Below are positions 36,960 to 49,064 of a DNA stretch of 64,000 bases, piece after piece. The stretch lies in assembly GCA_028551475.1 (NCBI GenBank), contig CM052358.1, positions 1,366,501 to 1,430,500 of the forward strand, in the 5' to 3' direction. A program made the translations under genes and the position numbers. The notes under the pieces were generated by a model that had not been told where the DNA came from, searched no databases, and was given only the letters and a program-made list of their open reading frames with translations. The stretch is from Casuarina equisetifolia. Its lineage: Eukaryota; Streptophyta; Magnoliopsida; Fagales; Casuarinaceae. Position 1 is the first letter of the stretch; every line of letters starts with the position of its first letter.

Positions 36960-38080
36960 ATTTGGCCAGCCCGAGCGACCCCATTTTATGATCCCTGTAG
37001 GCAGTGCAAAGGATGGAGCCCAAATGTTTGATGGAATGTCCAAGAGAGAACGCAAACAAAAAAACAGGCCAGAATAAAAAATAACACATTTTTCATAGAA
37101 ATAGTAATTTTTTTTAATGCACAATTTACCATTCTACAAAAATAAATAAATAAAACGCGAAAGAGTAATTGGAAACAGGTACCATGATAAGAATAGAGTT
37201 GGGCTGAAAATCTGTAAACAGCTTTCTATTAACACTGTAAAATCATATACATGTATGTGAGGAAGAAGGACAAGAGCAGCGTATACAGCTCTTGAAAAAT
37301 AGACAAAAGAAACTCTAAGCTAGGGCTGCAATGGCTATGGGCGTCCTAAAGAATACAGCTCTCCCTCCTCGTTTCGTAATTCTAAGTCCGGGTGAGTCAT
37401 CAGTTTCATCAACTCTTCTGCAAAAGTGGCCTGTTTTGCTTCAACTACGATGTGAAGAGCTGTCTCCTTCCCTTATGTTATGGAAGGTATGTATACAAAG
37501 CTCTTCGGAAAATATAGAAGTAGATTGGATTATTTTGTAATAATCATGTTAATGTCCACCACTTCAACTTTTGACTGAAACCAATAATCTTGGCATTGTA
37601 TGGGCCCTAATTATAAGAATTCTGTGCTTGACATGGATTAGAAAAGGGCAGCAGTTAGAGGAATCTGACCTTAGTTTTGTAAAAGATATTTGCGATTCTA
37701 TTTGTTTCTTTTTCTTTTCTGTCTACAAGATAAGGGAGAAAACGTAATAAGAAAGAGAGAGCCCGCAAGGAGACCTGCGTAATAGTGAAACTGAAGAGAA
37801 AAGAGAGGTATAGTACATGATTAGACAAGTAGAAGTCCTCATTCAGTACCTTGACTACAATCACCCCGACGTTAGTTTACAATATCAAACTATTGATACA
37901 CAGGCAAAAAAACTCTAATGTAGAGCTAATAAAAACTTGAAGGAAATAGCGTAGATGGACATCCATTCAAAGTCTTGGTTTCCTCATTCTTTCTTTGGCC
38001 TTCCTTGCTCAAATCCCTTGAGTACCTCTGACAAATTTTCTTCGTTTCCATTTGAGGTGCTGATCCAGATCTTGTGTTTA
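36960..38080. other. Intergenic DNA, no supported gene
   Basis: Contains a plus-strand frame of 52 codons (37331-37486, MAMGVLKNTALPPRF...) ending at a good GTATGT donor. I could not recognise the peptide or find a continuing exon, so it is not called. The rest is AT-rich. Confidence 0.4.
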
Positions 38081-41000
38081 TCACATGTTGAGTTGCCATC
38101 TTCCAATAGGCTTGAAAAATCTACGTTTACTTCGCCCAAAAAGAAACTTGGACCAAAACGTTGAGCGGATTACATCAACCCAAAGTCCAAAATGTAGCAC
38201 AACAAAAATTGATATCGGACAACCAGCTAAACCTATCACAACAATGGGAACCATTGCCATTCTACTTTGATAGACTAAAAAACTGGTTGCGCTGAAGGCT
38301 ATAATCATGGCTACTATAGATATGAAGAGTGTGCTTAGTCCGAACAACAACCTTCTAGGTAATGAATGAAGCAAATCTGTTTGTGTGTACCGAGAGGTGA
38401 GGATTGACAAAAAGATTAATATGGAAGTTGAAGAGGACAACAAAGCTATTGAATCTGAAAAGAAGAATACCAGAAACCAATCATTTTCTCCAAAGATAGG
38501 GAAGCCACTTGTTTGATTGTTACCACCTGGTACGGTAAAGGCTGCTGCAAAAACTACAGTAGCAATCAATGTTGCCACAAGCATACAATGCGTTGCCGTG
38601 TTCCTCATCCATTTCTCACCATCACGATGTAACTTTTCATGTTCCTCATTAAATAGCTCCTGAGGTGTGAGTCCATTCAAATTTTTCTCATTCAAGAATG
38701 CAGGGGGCACAATCTTTTCAATCTCCTATGATAACCAAGATGAAAAAGGAACGATAAAAGTACAAACAATATATTTGGAATAAGAATGAATGAAGTTGGA
38801 AGAATGTTAATACACACCTTGAACCACAAAAGCTCATATTGCATTTGAAGTGCTGCTCCTGCTACGATACTTAGTCTATCTGGAGGAGGCAACTTTCCAA
38901 CAAGGTGCAGCATATTGTTGTGTTTTGAATCAATACATGATGCAAAGACATCCTTGAAAATGCCTACCTCATATATTATTTTGAATATTCTCTCTTGACG
39001 GTTCAAAATAGAAACGTGAAATATATTGCGATCTTTTTATTGAGCCTCCATATGAGTTCAGGATCATGGTATAACAAGATTTTTAGAAATGCAACATTCC
39101 CTAATTCCGCAGCAAGAAAAACCATAGAGGAGAGTTTCTCATCTTCTTCATCTTCTTCAAATTTCTTTCTTGAGAACCTTTTCCATAGGACTTCAACTAA
39201 TTGATGAGCTATCGTTTGCATCAAAGCTTTGTGGCAAATCCCCTTAAAACCTAAAATAGGAAAAGAATAACATGTATTAGTTTTATATTTGCCTACCTTT
39301 ACAAGATCTATAACACGAAATGATAATAAAATTTTCAGTAAGACGATGAAAAGAAACAAATGACATTGCTTGCATACTCTTTGTGAACGTCTTTGGAATA
39401 TGTTGTCTTTGCATAATCCATATGATTTAATTTTTTATCTATTAAAGTATTAAATGCCACAAGCTCTAGTGAATTTAGGTAAAGAATTTCAAGAAGTTGG
39501 ATCCCACTGCCATCTTGAGATTGCCTAGATTACATGTAATTCAGGTAGTCAATGTCAAGAAATCTCAAGGCAAAATTTGTCAGAGTAGTTTTGAGAATCT
39601 ATAGTGCAGAATGACTCGAGAAATCAAGTAAAGCCAATATCTCATTTCAAAATAATTTTATTGTTAAGGAAACTAGCGATTAAAAGTTTACGTTAATGTA
39701 ATTGAAAAAGTACTTTTTAAAGTTTATATATATATCCACACAAAATATATAAGTTAGACGATGCACAAAAGATAAGCTTGGGTTAAAGTTGAACTAACAT
39801 AAGTTTAAGATACTTTGCCAGATAGACATATGTCTGCGGCTGGCAATTGCAAAAGGTTTCTTTGCCAACTGTTCCAGTGCCAAACATCCATATCCACCCT
39901 CAGCAGTTGCTAAGTTTGGGCTCTCTCTGACAAGTTCCAATGCTATATCTGTTCAACCAAGCAAGGTCTTAGGTTGGTCAGTGTCAAAGGTTCATTCGGA
40001 AGTCCTAACATGATCAGAATATCGCAATTAGAAGTATACAAATTGTTAAAATCAGTATGAAATTGTGTCACATTCCTAAAGTACGAGCTTATAGAGTAGT
40101 TTATGTATAAAGAAATATCTTCCTTCCCTTGACCTAACTTATGTAGAAGGATTGAACCCTTTTTAATACAGACATTATAAAGTAATTGCACTGTAAATTG
40201 CTTGTCTCAAACTCGGAATTCAAGAGATATAGGGCATACCATACAAATCGCAGGAAATTGCTTGAGGAGTGAGGTGAATGCGGTCATCTTCCGTCATTTC
40301 GTCCAAAGGAGTGACAGAGTATAGGTACGATACCATTTTTGTACGTCTTTGCAGAGCTGCTATGTGAACTGGTAGAAAATTTGATGTATTTCGGATGAAT
40401 AGCAGTCTCTTGTTCGTTTTCACCAGCTCCTTGGCAATTTTCACAACTCCTGACATAGCAGCTATACCCAGGCTTGTATCGTTATTGCTGTTTCGCACTT
40501 CTAATTCCTCTGGTTTCATTATTTTCGGCAGTTTTTTCGCAAGAGGGATACGTTCTAATGCAATTGCAAGTTGAAGAGCATTCATGCCCTGCTGTGTTAT
40601 GGGATATGTAAAGGCTTCTGCTCTTTTCTTAAGTAAGTCCAGAGCACCTTTCGAATTATCTTCTAGAATAGCTCGATACACCTGATCACGTTCGGTTGTC
40701 GAAAGTTTAGTAGATCGCGGCCCTGAAACTTTTTTCAAGCGGCATATGTATTAGTTACTATATTTTCGTGACAAATCATGTCATTTAGCTGCAAAGAAGG
40801 TGGTAGAATTAAAATACTATACGTCTCTACAACAGGTAATTCTTTTTCGTCGTTTTCACTTTTTATTTTATTTTATTTTATTTTATTTTTGCCTCCCCTG
40901 GCCTGTGAAGATGCTTATCAAAGTATTTAATTATGAAATATTCATAAGTTGGAATGGGGCGGCAACAACATATAAACAACGCATTAGAAACATCTTTTTC

Positions 41001-41394
41001 CATAGTCAAAAAGTTCAGTGTTGCATGCCTAAGTGACAGTCGGCAAAGAAGCAGATAGAGATTTCTTACACTCTGAAGAATTGCTTGACTTTGGCTCCTC
41101 CTCTTCTGATGTATTTGGATCTGAGCCCGTTTCTTGAGTTATTCCAAACCTTGTCTCGTCGAACCTTTTAGCCTCGTCCTTGTCATCCAGCAAAGTAGGT
41201 CGAAAATGAGAGCTGCATGGTTTCGATGTCGCTCTGGAAAATGCTGGGAGGGACGAGGGTTCTTGTTGATTGGTATCTTGCGAAGATGAAGCCACTTCAG
41301 AATGACTCACTTTTGAAAGCGGCAGACTCTCGGCAACTGCTCCCCTCTGCTTTTGTTCTCTTCCCCGAAAGGAGTCCATAGCACCTTCTTCCAT
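38081..41394 (-). pseudogene. Ankyrin-repeat/PGG-domain membrane protein (ACD6/ITN1-like), frame broken once
   Basis: Five exons on the minus strand: 41070-41394, 40240 to about 40722 (or 40728), 39814-39948, 38818-39250 and 38081-38725. The first encodes a Ser-rich acidic N-terminus. The next encode ankyrin-type repeats (NALQLAIALERIPLAKKLPK; NFLPVHIAALQRRTKMVSYL; MVFLAAELGNVAFLKILLYH). The last is a PGG domain with about four hydrophobic helices (MRNTATHCMLVATLIATVVF, then VPGG). Such proteins act at the plasma membrane in defence or salt and ABA signalling; a specific role cannot be assigned here. In exon 4 the frame is lost at a run of five A (minus strand, about 39046): the ankyrin frame ends in a stop soon after, while the rest of the repeat continues in another frame. 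This is a pseudogenising indel or a homopolymer sequencing error. Otherwise the gene looks complete. Confidence 0.82.
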
Positions 41395-41399
41395 TTTCT

Positions 41400-44013
41400 C
41401 AAGCTTTATTAAAAGAAAACAAATGTTGTAAGTGAAGCATAAAGGAGTATCGTGTTGATAAACATATACAGTACTTAATCAGGTATAAAGAAGAAAATGA
41501 TGAGAACACGAAATAAATATATTTGCAAATATAACAATGTAATCATCTGAATTCATGGATAATATACATGTGTTATGAAAATTACATCTACCTGCCAAAA
41601 CTTTTTTCAAGTAGAGGTGTTTGATATTTAAATAAGGGGGATTTTTTTCATCAGTAAATATGCTATTTTTGAATAAATTGATAGGTGAACACTTCTCAAA
41701 TTTATATATTGAGATAGTAAGAGTCAAAGTTTTAAACACAGATTTTTTTTTTTTTGGAATAAATACATCATCTACACTCTTCATTTTTCTCGTTCGTAAT
41801 GACCCTCAAGTTTATAAGCACAACATTTATCATGATTTGTTAGTCAAATCTAACGAGAAAGAATTCCATTGCACTAAGTAATCAAATATTATCATATATG
41901 TTTTTCTAATCAACTTGTAAAATGTTATAGCTATAATAACAACAATCATAATCACCAAAAGAAAAATCATAATCACAAAATTATGCTGAAAATCATTGCA
42001 AGTGTTGGACGCCACTTACCATCATAACTCTAGCTGTTTAAGTTCTCGCTTATTGCGCAGTCGGAAGAAACGGAGTCCCTGATATAACCTTGCTGGAGCT
42101 CTTGGTCAGTAACTCCGTCCCCAAATCTGTAAAGTAAGCTTTGAAGCCTCTTAGAGCTGTCACCTAGTTTCCTGCGTGGCCGCTGCTCCCCTCTGCCTTT
42201 CTTCTATTCCTTTGTTTCGTTATCGTTGTTGACAAGCTTGATGCTTTATACAACCGTCCTGTCCTGCCAATTCAACCTCGCACCCATGGCCGCATGCGAC
42301 AATGGTGGCACACTCGGCACGTTTTTCCTCAGTTTTCATTTTTCCGTCTTCCTTGACCCATTTTGAAAATACAGCGTTGGCAAGTTGGAACCAAATATGC
42401 GCCACAAAAAGAAAATCCATTGATGAACACATGCAAACAAGAGACGAAGAAAATGAACCTACTCTATTAGTATCATCTTCAACGACCTTCACTAAGCTTG
42501 GGCTTTCTACCTATATTTTTTTTTTTCCATTTCTTCATATGATTATTTTATTTTACTTTATATATTTTCTATATGAGCCACCTTTTTTAAGTTTCTCAAA
42601 ATTTGACTACCATAATGATCTCGTTGTGTCTAGATCAATCGAGTTTCACTGAATTGCTCACAGGATAAGTAGAGAGGAAATGAAAGATTGGAGGATATCC
42701 TTTAAATATGATGCTATTGAAATATTTTTATTGATTATTATTTTATTAGGCATGTTGAATTGAAGTGACTTAAAATTAAATTATAAAGAAAATAAGTAAA
42801 CTAATTTAGAATTAAAATGATATCTTACACAGAATACATAATTAGCTAAATAGATGAATAGTAACTAAATAACAAATCGTTTATCATTGGTTCTTAGATT
42901 CTTAGATGCTAGGGGTTATAGTGTCCTTTGGATACTGAAGGTCTCCATATCCTTTAAATAATAAATTAGGCCTTTGAGTTATAACTGGATCGCCCTCTAC
43001 AACCAAAATACTCAATTACCTACAACTTAGAAAATGATCTTGACATCGATAATAACTCCTCAACAACCCATGTACGGATTCGGACATTTTATAAGCTAAG
43101 GCCTTTTTAATGCTCCTAAAATTTACTACTCTTAGCTGGTTATATAGCGGTAATGTGGATATGATTTATTTCACGAAGACTAAAGGGCCAATCTTTTATA
43201 CACGTCAACCTGGCTTGGACATTTTTTTTTTTTTTTTTGTCTTTTTCAGTTTTGTACGAGCTGGAGTGGGAAACATCGTAATGGCGATATGACTTAAAGT
43301 AGACCGAGAAGTCCTCCTTTTCACACCTTTGTCAGGCCGCGTTTAGATATTGTTCCGATCTACCAGTCACGCATTAGTGTCGTGCCCCTTCGTTGTATAA
43401 TTGCGACTGACAACTTACCCTCTTGAAGATTCCCCCTCGATGATCTCTTTGAACTGGCGCACCAAGACCGCACTACCACCAAACCTAGACATGCTATAGC
43501 GAAAAGGACGTACGCTCACAGCATTCAACTAAAGAATCCTTCCGATGCCGCCATCATCAGTGACGTTGTACATATAAAATATCTTCACGCGAGTTTTGTA
43601 GCAAACTGTAATGATAGATATTGTGAAAATCCGTTCGTTCGTACATGCACGGTTGAAAGTGAATGGACGCTCTGGTCATGCAGAGACACATATGGCTTTA
43701 CAAATAATGTATGAAGACGCGTTATGTCAAATCTTTGAGCAAGTTGCAATCGCCAGTATGGATATCCTGAACCGAACACCAAACCAAGAAGGTGCAGCTT
43801 TGGTTTATGAATCATTCAGATCAAACTCATCGAGCGCGAGAAAGAGAGTAAGGAGGAGGTCCCACGGACCTCTAGGTTCGCTTCACTTGCCTTAGTTTTC
43901 GGCATGTTTTATCTCATTTACAACTGTTATGCGTCTTGTCGAACTTAGTTTCTCTTGCAAGTTGTGCAGTAAGTTGTGGGTTGGTTGCCGTGTAAGTCAT
44001 TTTCGGTACAGTG
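41400..44013. other. Intergenic: 5' region of the ankyrin gene and AT-rich DNA
   Basis: A minus-strand GTAAGT donor near 42018 suggests a non-coding first exon (about 42019-42110) of the ankyrin gene. Farther right there is an AT-rich stretch and a GC-richer block (43300-43900) with short open frames on both strands that I do not recognise. Confidence 0.4.
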
Positions 44014-44018
44014 AGTTA
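44014..44018. repeat. Target-site duplication of Copia element 2, left
   Basis: AGTTA lies just outside the left LTR and again at 49655-49659 outside the right LTR. This fixes the ends at ACTTGAATT and AATTCCAACT. Confidence 0.85.
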
Positions 44019-44605
44019 ACTTGAATTTGATAAATTTTCAAGTGCACAAGAAGGCTTAAATATTATATAACAAAATGGCTTAGAATACAACCACTCCGTT
44101 TCTAACCTTAGTACATCACTTATATAGTGAGTAGCATTCATAACAAAAGATAATGTTCATATTACATAAGTCAAGGACAGTTCAGTAGATAGTATCTTCT
44201 TCTCCAAGATTGCCGACTATCTTTGACATTACGTCACTGGATAAGTCAAGGACGGTGCCACCTTTTCTTATCACATTTCTGGGATGTGTGGGCGGTGGAG
44301 CATTCATCCTTTCCACAGGACTTGATGATTCACCAGGATGGTATGGTTTGAATGCAGAACTGTTACTCAACTGAAGTCCATCCTATTTAGTTGTCTTGGG
44401 CTGATACATCAGACCGTAGCAGGCTTTGGGTACCTTCCTAGACTTATCACGTCCATTAAGTGTTAAACTTGTGTCAATTTCTTCAATGGGGAGGACTGGT
44501 GCAGGGGGAGATTCTAGGAGCGCTGTCAAAGCCCGTTTTCCTTTTTCTTCCTGTTCCCGGTTACTCTTGTCTATTTCTTCAAGCAGTGAGCTCAAAATTC
44601 CAACT
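44019..44605 (-). repeat. 3' LTR of Copia element 2
   Basis: 587 bp. The minus strand begins AGTTGGAATT after the purine tract. Positions 44182-44605 are an open frame with one internal stop (44383-44385). A TATA box (CACTATATAAG) and R-U5 occupy the remainder. Confidence 0.9.
44115..44129 (-). promoter_or_regulatory. TATA box of the element 2 LTR (3' copy)
   Basis: CACTATATAAG on the minus strand lies about 55 bp beyond the end of the U3 open frame. The same sequence is found near 49155-49169 in the 5' LTR. Confidence 0.6.
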
Positions 44606-47600
44606 CTCCCCCGCAAGATTGGTGCAATTACACCAATCTTGTTTCTCAGGTCTTTAAAGCGATCTCTGGGCAGTGGCTTGGTCAGGATGTCGGCCAACTG
44701 CTCACTGGTTGGCACATAGGTTGTCACAATGGTCCCTTGTGCAATCTTTTCTTTAACAAAGTGCATATCAATTTCCATGTGCTTCGTTCGTCGGTGCTGA
44801 ACTGGATTCACAGACATATGCAGTGTAGAAAGGTTATCACAAAATAAATGAACAGAATGATACTGACTTACCCCAAGTTCCTTCAATAAGTTCATTAACC
44901 ACATGACTTCTGTGGTACCTTCAGCCATTGCTCTATATTTTGCTTCAGCAGAAGAGCATGAGACAAAGTCTTGTTTTCGTGATGACCAAGAGATAAGATT
45001 TGCTCCCATGAACATAAAGAATCCAGTAGTTGATTTTCTGGTTTGGTGGTAGCCACCATAATTAGAATCTGTGAAATCGTAGATGGTTGTTAGGCTTTGT
45101 TTATGAAATTTCAGTCCATAGTTTGCTGTCCCTTGAAGATAACGTAAGATACATTTAAGCTGAAAAGGATCCTTTATCTGTGGAGTTCTCATGTGCTGAC
45201 AGAGACGATAAACAGACTGACTAATATCATGCTGGGTCTGTGATAAATAGTGTAGGGACCCTAGTATACTTTTGTAGATACCTGGTTACGAAAGGAAACT
45301 TTCTCTGTTAGCAACATATTCATCTTTTACCGCCATGGGAGTTGAGATCGGTCTGCTGTATATCATTTCAGCTTTTCGTAAAACCTCTAGAGTCTATTGA
45401 TGCTGAGAAAGAAAAAGTCTTGCTTCGTTGTACATAACCTGCAGTCCAAGAATATAGTGCAACTTCCCAAGATCCTTGACAGGGAATCCTCCACCAAGCT
45501 TATTAACAAAATCTTTGATTAAATGAGATGAGTTCCTAGTAACTATAATGTCATCTACATATAATAATACCCAAAGCACATCTGAACCCTTATGATATAG
45601 AAACAAAGAAGGGTAAAAAACACAACAACGGAAACAACGTTCCAGCATCAAGCTAGAGAATTGCTCTAACCAAGCCCTTGGGGACTGTTTTAAACCATAT
45701 AAAGATCTATGAAGTTAACAAACATGGTTAGGGAATCTCGGATTGACAAATCCTTCAGGTTGAAGCATGAATATGGGCTCAGATAAATACCCATGCAGAA
45801 ATGCATTTTCTATGTCTAGTTGTTTGATATTCCAACCATGAATTATAACAAGTGAGATCACTAAACAGATAGTAGTTGGACATACCACTGGACTATACAT
45901 TTCAAGATAGTCAATTTTGGCTTCTTAGTGGTAACCCTTTGCCACTAGATGTGCCTTCAATCGGTCAAGAGATCCTTGTGGTGTGAGCTTTGTTTTGAAC
46001 ACCCATTTGCTTCCCATCACGTTCATGGAGGGTGTGCGAGGAACAAGGGTCCAAGTTTCTGCCTTCTGAAGTGCCTTCATCTCGTTTAGCATGGCATTTC
46101 TCCACCCTGCATGAGAGATAGTGTTAGCTACGCTGTTTGGTGTAGGTGGTATGTGAGTTGTTGCATGCAGGGCATAACGGGTGTTTGGACGTCTGATTCC
46201 AGCTTGGCTTCTGGTCATCATTGAATGAGTTTGGGGAGAAGTTTCCGTTGGTCTTTGACTGGTAGGTTCTTGAATGGAAGTTGGCAAAGTAGCTTGCTCA
46301 AAAGAGTTGATATTCTTGTCGGGCTCAGAAAAGAAAAAGGATGAAGCCAAAGAGGGATACAAAGAGGAAGATGTCTGGTTTGGGTTAGGCACCATGTGAG
46401 GGCTTTCTTTGGTAGGACCAATATTTAATAAAGAATTTTGTTCTTCTTCGTTAAATGCCGATGCAGGATTTTCTTCACAAAATCCTGCAAGATTTTGTGC
46501 TTGGTTATTGTACTATGAGGTGTTTATATCAATCCCCTCATTGTATTGAATGCTAGGTGTAACAATTCTCTTGGCTTGAATTCCTGCAAGGTTATGGTAA
46601 GAATGTACCAGATAAGTAACATGATTGTTTGTCACGTCTCTATGTTGTCCTTGTGAGGTGATGAGTTGATTTTGTTCCTAAAATGCCCTTGTACTTCCGA
46701 TATTTGAATTACACACAGAATCAATTTCACCAGTCTGTTAATTCCTTTGTGCAAGATCCTTGAATGGGTATACTTGCTCATTGAACACAACATGTGAGGA
46801 AATAAATAATTTACATGTTTGTATATGTAGGCATCGGTATCCCTTGTGACGAGTATGGTATCCTAAGAAGACACATGGTACTAATTTGGATGATAATTTA
46901 TCGGTAAGTGTTGATATGAGACATGAGAAGCATTATGATCCAAATATTCAAAAAGTACCATAATTTGGAATTCGCCTATAAAATATCTCAAAAGGTGATT
47001 TGTTGTTTAGTACAGAAGATGACAACCTATTAATTAAATACACAAATGTCGTAAAAGCTTCAACCCAGTACTTACGTGGAACTGAAGCTTTTTTCAGTAA
47101 AGATATTCCAATTTCAACTATATGCTTATGTTTTCGTTCGGCGATACCATTATGTTCTAGTGTATAAGGACAGGACAATTGATTTAGAATTCCATGAAAG
47201 TGTAGTTCCTTCTCTAATTCCTTACTTGTGTATTCTCCTCCATTATCAGAATGTAGAGTTATGATTTTTCCATCAAATTGTCACTCTATCATGGACTTAA
47301 ATTCAACAAATGATTGAAAGAAATCTGATTTTTTTTTTTCAATGGATAAAACCAAGTATATCGAATACATTCATCCATAAATATTGCATAATATATATAG
47401 TTTTGGCAAGAACTTTCTGGAGGTGGTCCCCACAAATCACCGTGAATACGTTCAAATGGTATACGTGATTTGTGACCAGAGATATTGAAAGGAAGCCGAT
47501 GACTTTTTGTTTCTAGACATAAAGTACAAACTTTAGGAATGTCTCCTCTCAAATCAATGAGTTTTTGTTTATGTAAATCTCTTAAAATATGTAAATTTGA

Positions 47601-49019
47601 GTGTCCAAGTTGTTTATGCCATGTATTGCCATCCGCTGCTTGTTGATGAAGTGTGAGATAAGCTTATGTTTGATCACTTGGCAATACATAGAGATCTCCT
47701 CTTCTAGATCCACTTAGCAGGTTCTGTTGTGTGATCAGATCCTTAACAGTAAATGAATTTTTGTCAAAGATCACCAAGCAAGAGTTATCATCTGTAAGCT
47801 TAGAGATAGATAATAAATTTTATCTAATAGCAGGAGCAACCAAGACTGAATTTAATTTTATTCTTCCTTGGTTGAGATTTCCAGAACCTATATGTGTAAT
47901 TGGGATTTGTTCTCCATTCCCAACAAATATTGAGTTAGAACTTGAATATTTTGAAAATGATGTTAGGGTACCTGTAGAATCAATGATGTGAGAGGATGCT
48001 CCAGAATTTGCTATCCACTCATCATTCTTAGGTTTAGTAACATGTAGCGTTGCCAGTGCCTTAGGTATGTTATCAACTTGAAAAGAGTGATCAAATCGCT
48101 GCTAACATTCAAGACCTGTGTGACTCTTTTTTACACAAATTTGACAAGTGATAGGATGTTGAGGAAAGGAGTTGTTGTCACCTGAAGGATCATTTAAGTT
48201 GTTACTTGCAAATTTGTTCTAATTGAATGAGCCTTTGTTGTTGTTGTAAGCTGTAGGTGTAAAACCACGTCCTTGTGATGAAAATCTTGGTTGAAAGTTT
48301 CTGCCTCTATTTCCTCTTCCTCCACGTGTAAAACGTTAAGCTGAATATGCAACATTTTCTACAGGGGTATTAGATGTAGCTACATTTGTTTTAGGATACC
48401 TGATAATTCATGACTCATAAGCTTGAAGTTGTGAGATCACGGTGCTGAAATCTGGTATAGGAGGCCTGAACATTGCAGTCTTAAAGGATTCATAAGATAA
48501 ATCAAGGCTTTCAAGAAGTCTAAATGTTTTTGCAAAGTCTGAGACAGGTTTTCCAATAGAGCTCAATTGATTTAAAATACCTTTGAATTTTGTCAAGAAA
48601 ATTGATAAAGTTTTACCTTCCTTTCTGCTATTGTTGAGTTGAGAAAGAAGGTCAAACTCACGGCTTTTTGTCTTCTAAGCAAAGTGATTTGCCAGCTCAT
48701 CCCAAACTTGTGCCGATGTCTCTAGTTCAAAAATATGACCTAGAGCTTCTTCTGAAAAAGTGCTAATAATCCATGATTTGACTAATGCATCACTTTGTGA
48801 CCATAACTCAAAATCAAGATTTGGATTTTCGGTTTCACCGATAGTTTGACTAGGCTTTGGTATTTCACCTGTAATAAAGCCTGTGAGCTTTTGTGTTTGA
48901 AAGAGTGACTTGATTTAAGTCATCCAAGACTGGTAATTTCCTTCTATAAGCTTGATTGTAGCAAAGTTGCTCACGTTGATGGTGTTTGGGAATGGATAGG
49001 TGTTGTTTTTACAGCCCAT
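44182..49019 (-). pseudogene. Degenerate Copia gag-pol of element 2, pol frame extending into U3
   Basis: Gag starts at the ATG at 49019 (MGCKNNTYPF). The zinc knuckle CQICVKKSHTGLEC is near 48130. The protease site reads IANSGASSH near 48000, so the catalytic Asp position holds Asn. Integrase fragments lie at 46948-47552, RT at about 45394-46395 (YVDDIIV, WVFKTKLTPQG) and RNase H at 44383-45192. Many stops interrupt the frame. The RNase H frame does not end before the purine tract as usual. It runs through it into the LTR and continues 74 codons to a stop at 44383, with about 67 more open codons after that. Confidence 0.9.
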
Positions 49020-49029
49020 ATTGGCTCCA

Positions 49030-49064
49030 ATACCAACTTGAATTTGATAAATTCAAGTTGGTAT
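49030..49064. repeat. Perfect 16-bp inverted repeat at the LTR/primer-binding-site junction of element 2
   Basis: ATACCAACTTGAATTT and its exact reverse complement are separated by GAT. The left arm spans the last bases of the 5' LTR and the first bases of the primer-binding site. The right arm lies in a ~23-bp segment absent from the 3' LTR. Confidence 0.9.

Noticed and set aside
37331..37540. Plus-strand frame MAMGVLKNTALPPRF... with a good splice donor after 52 codons
   Set aside because: No continuing exon or known relative was found; it could be a gene fragment but is not supported.
42220..42492. Minus-strand 90-codon frame upstream of the ankyrin gene
   Set aside because: Composition is unlike a known family. 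It lies beyond the likely non-coding first exon and is probably chance.
43300..43900. GC-richer block with a 94-codon plus frame and a 76-codon minus frame
   Set aside because: Neither resembles a known protein, and the frames overlap antisense.
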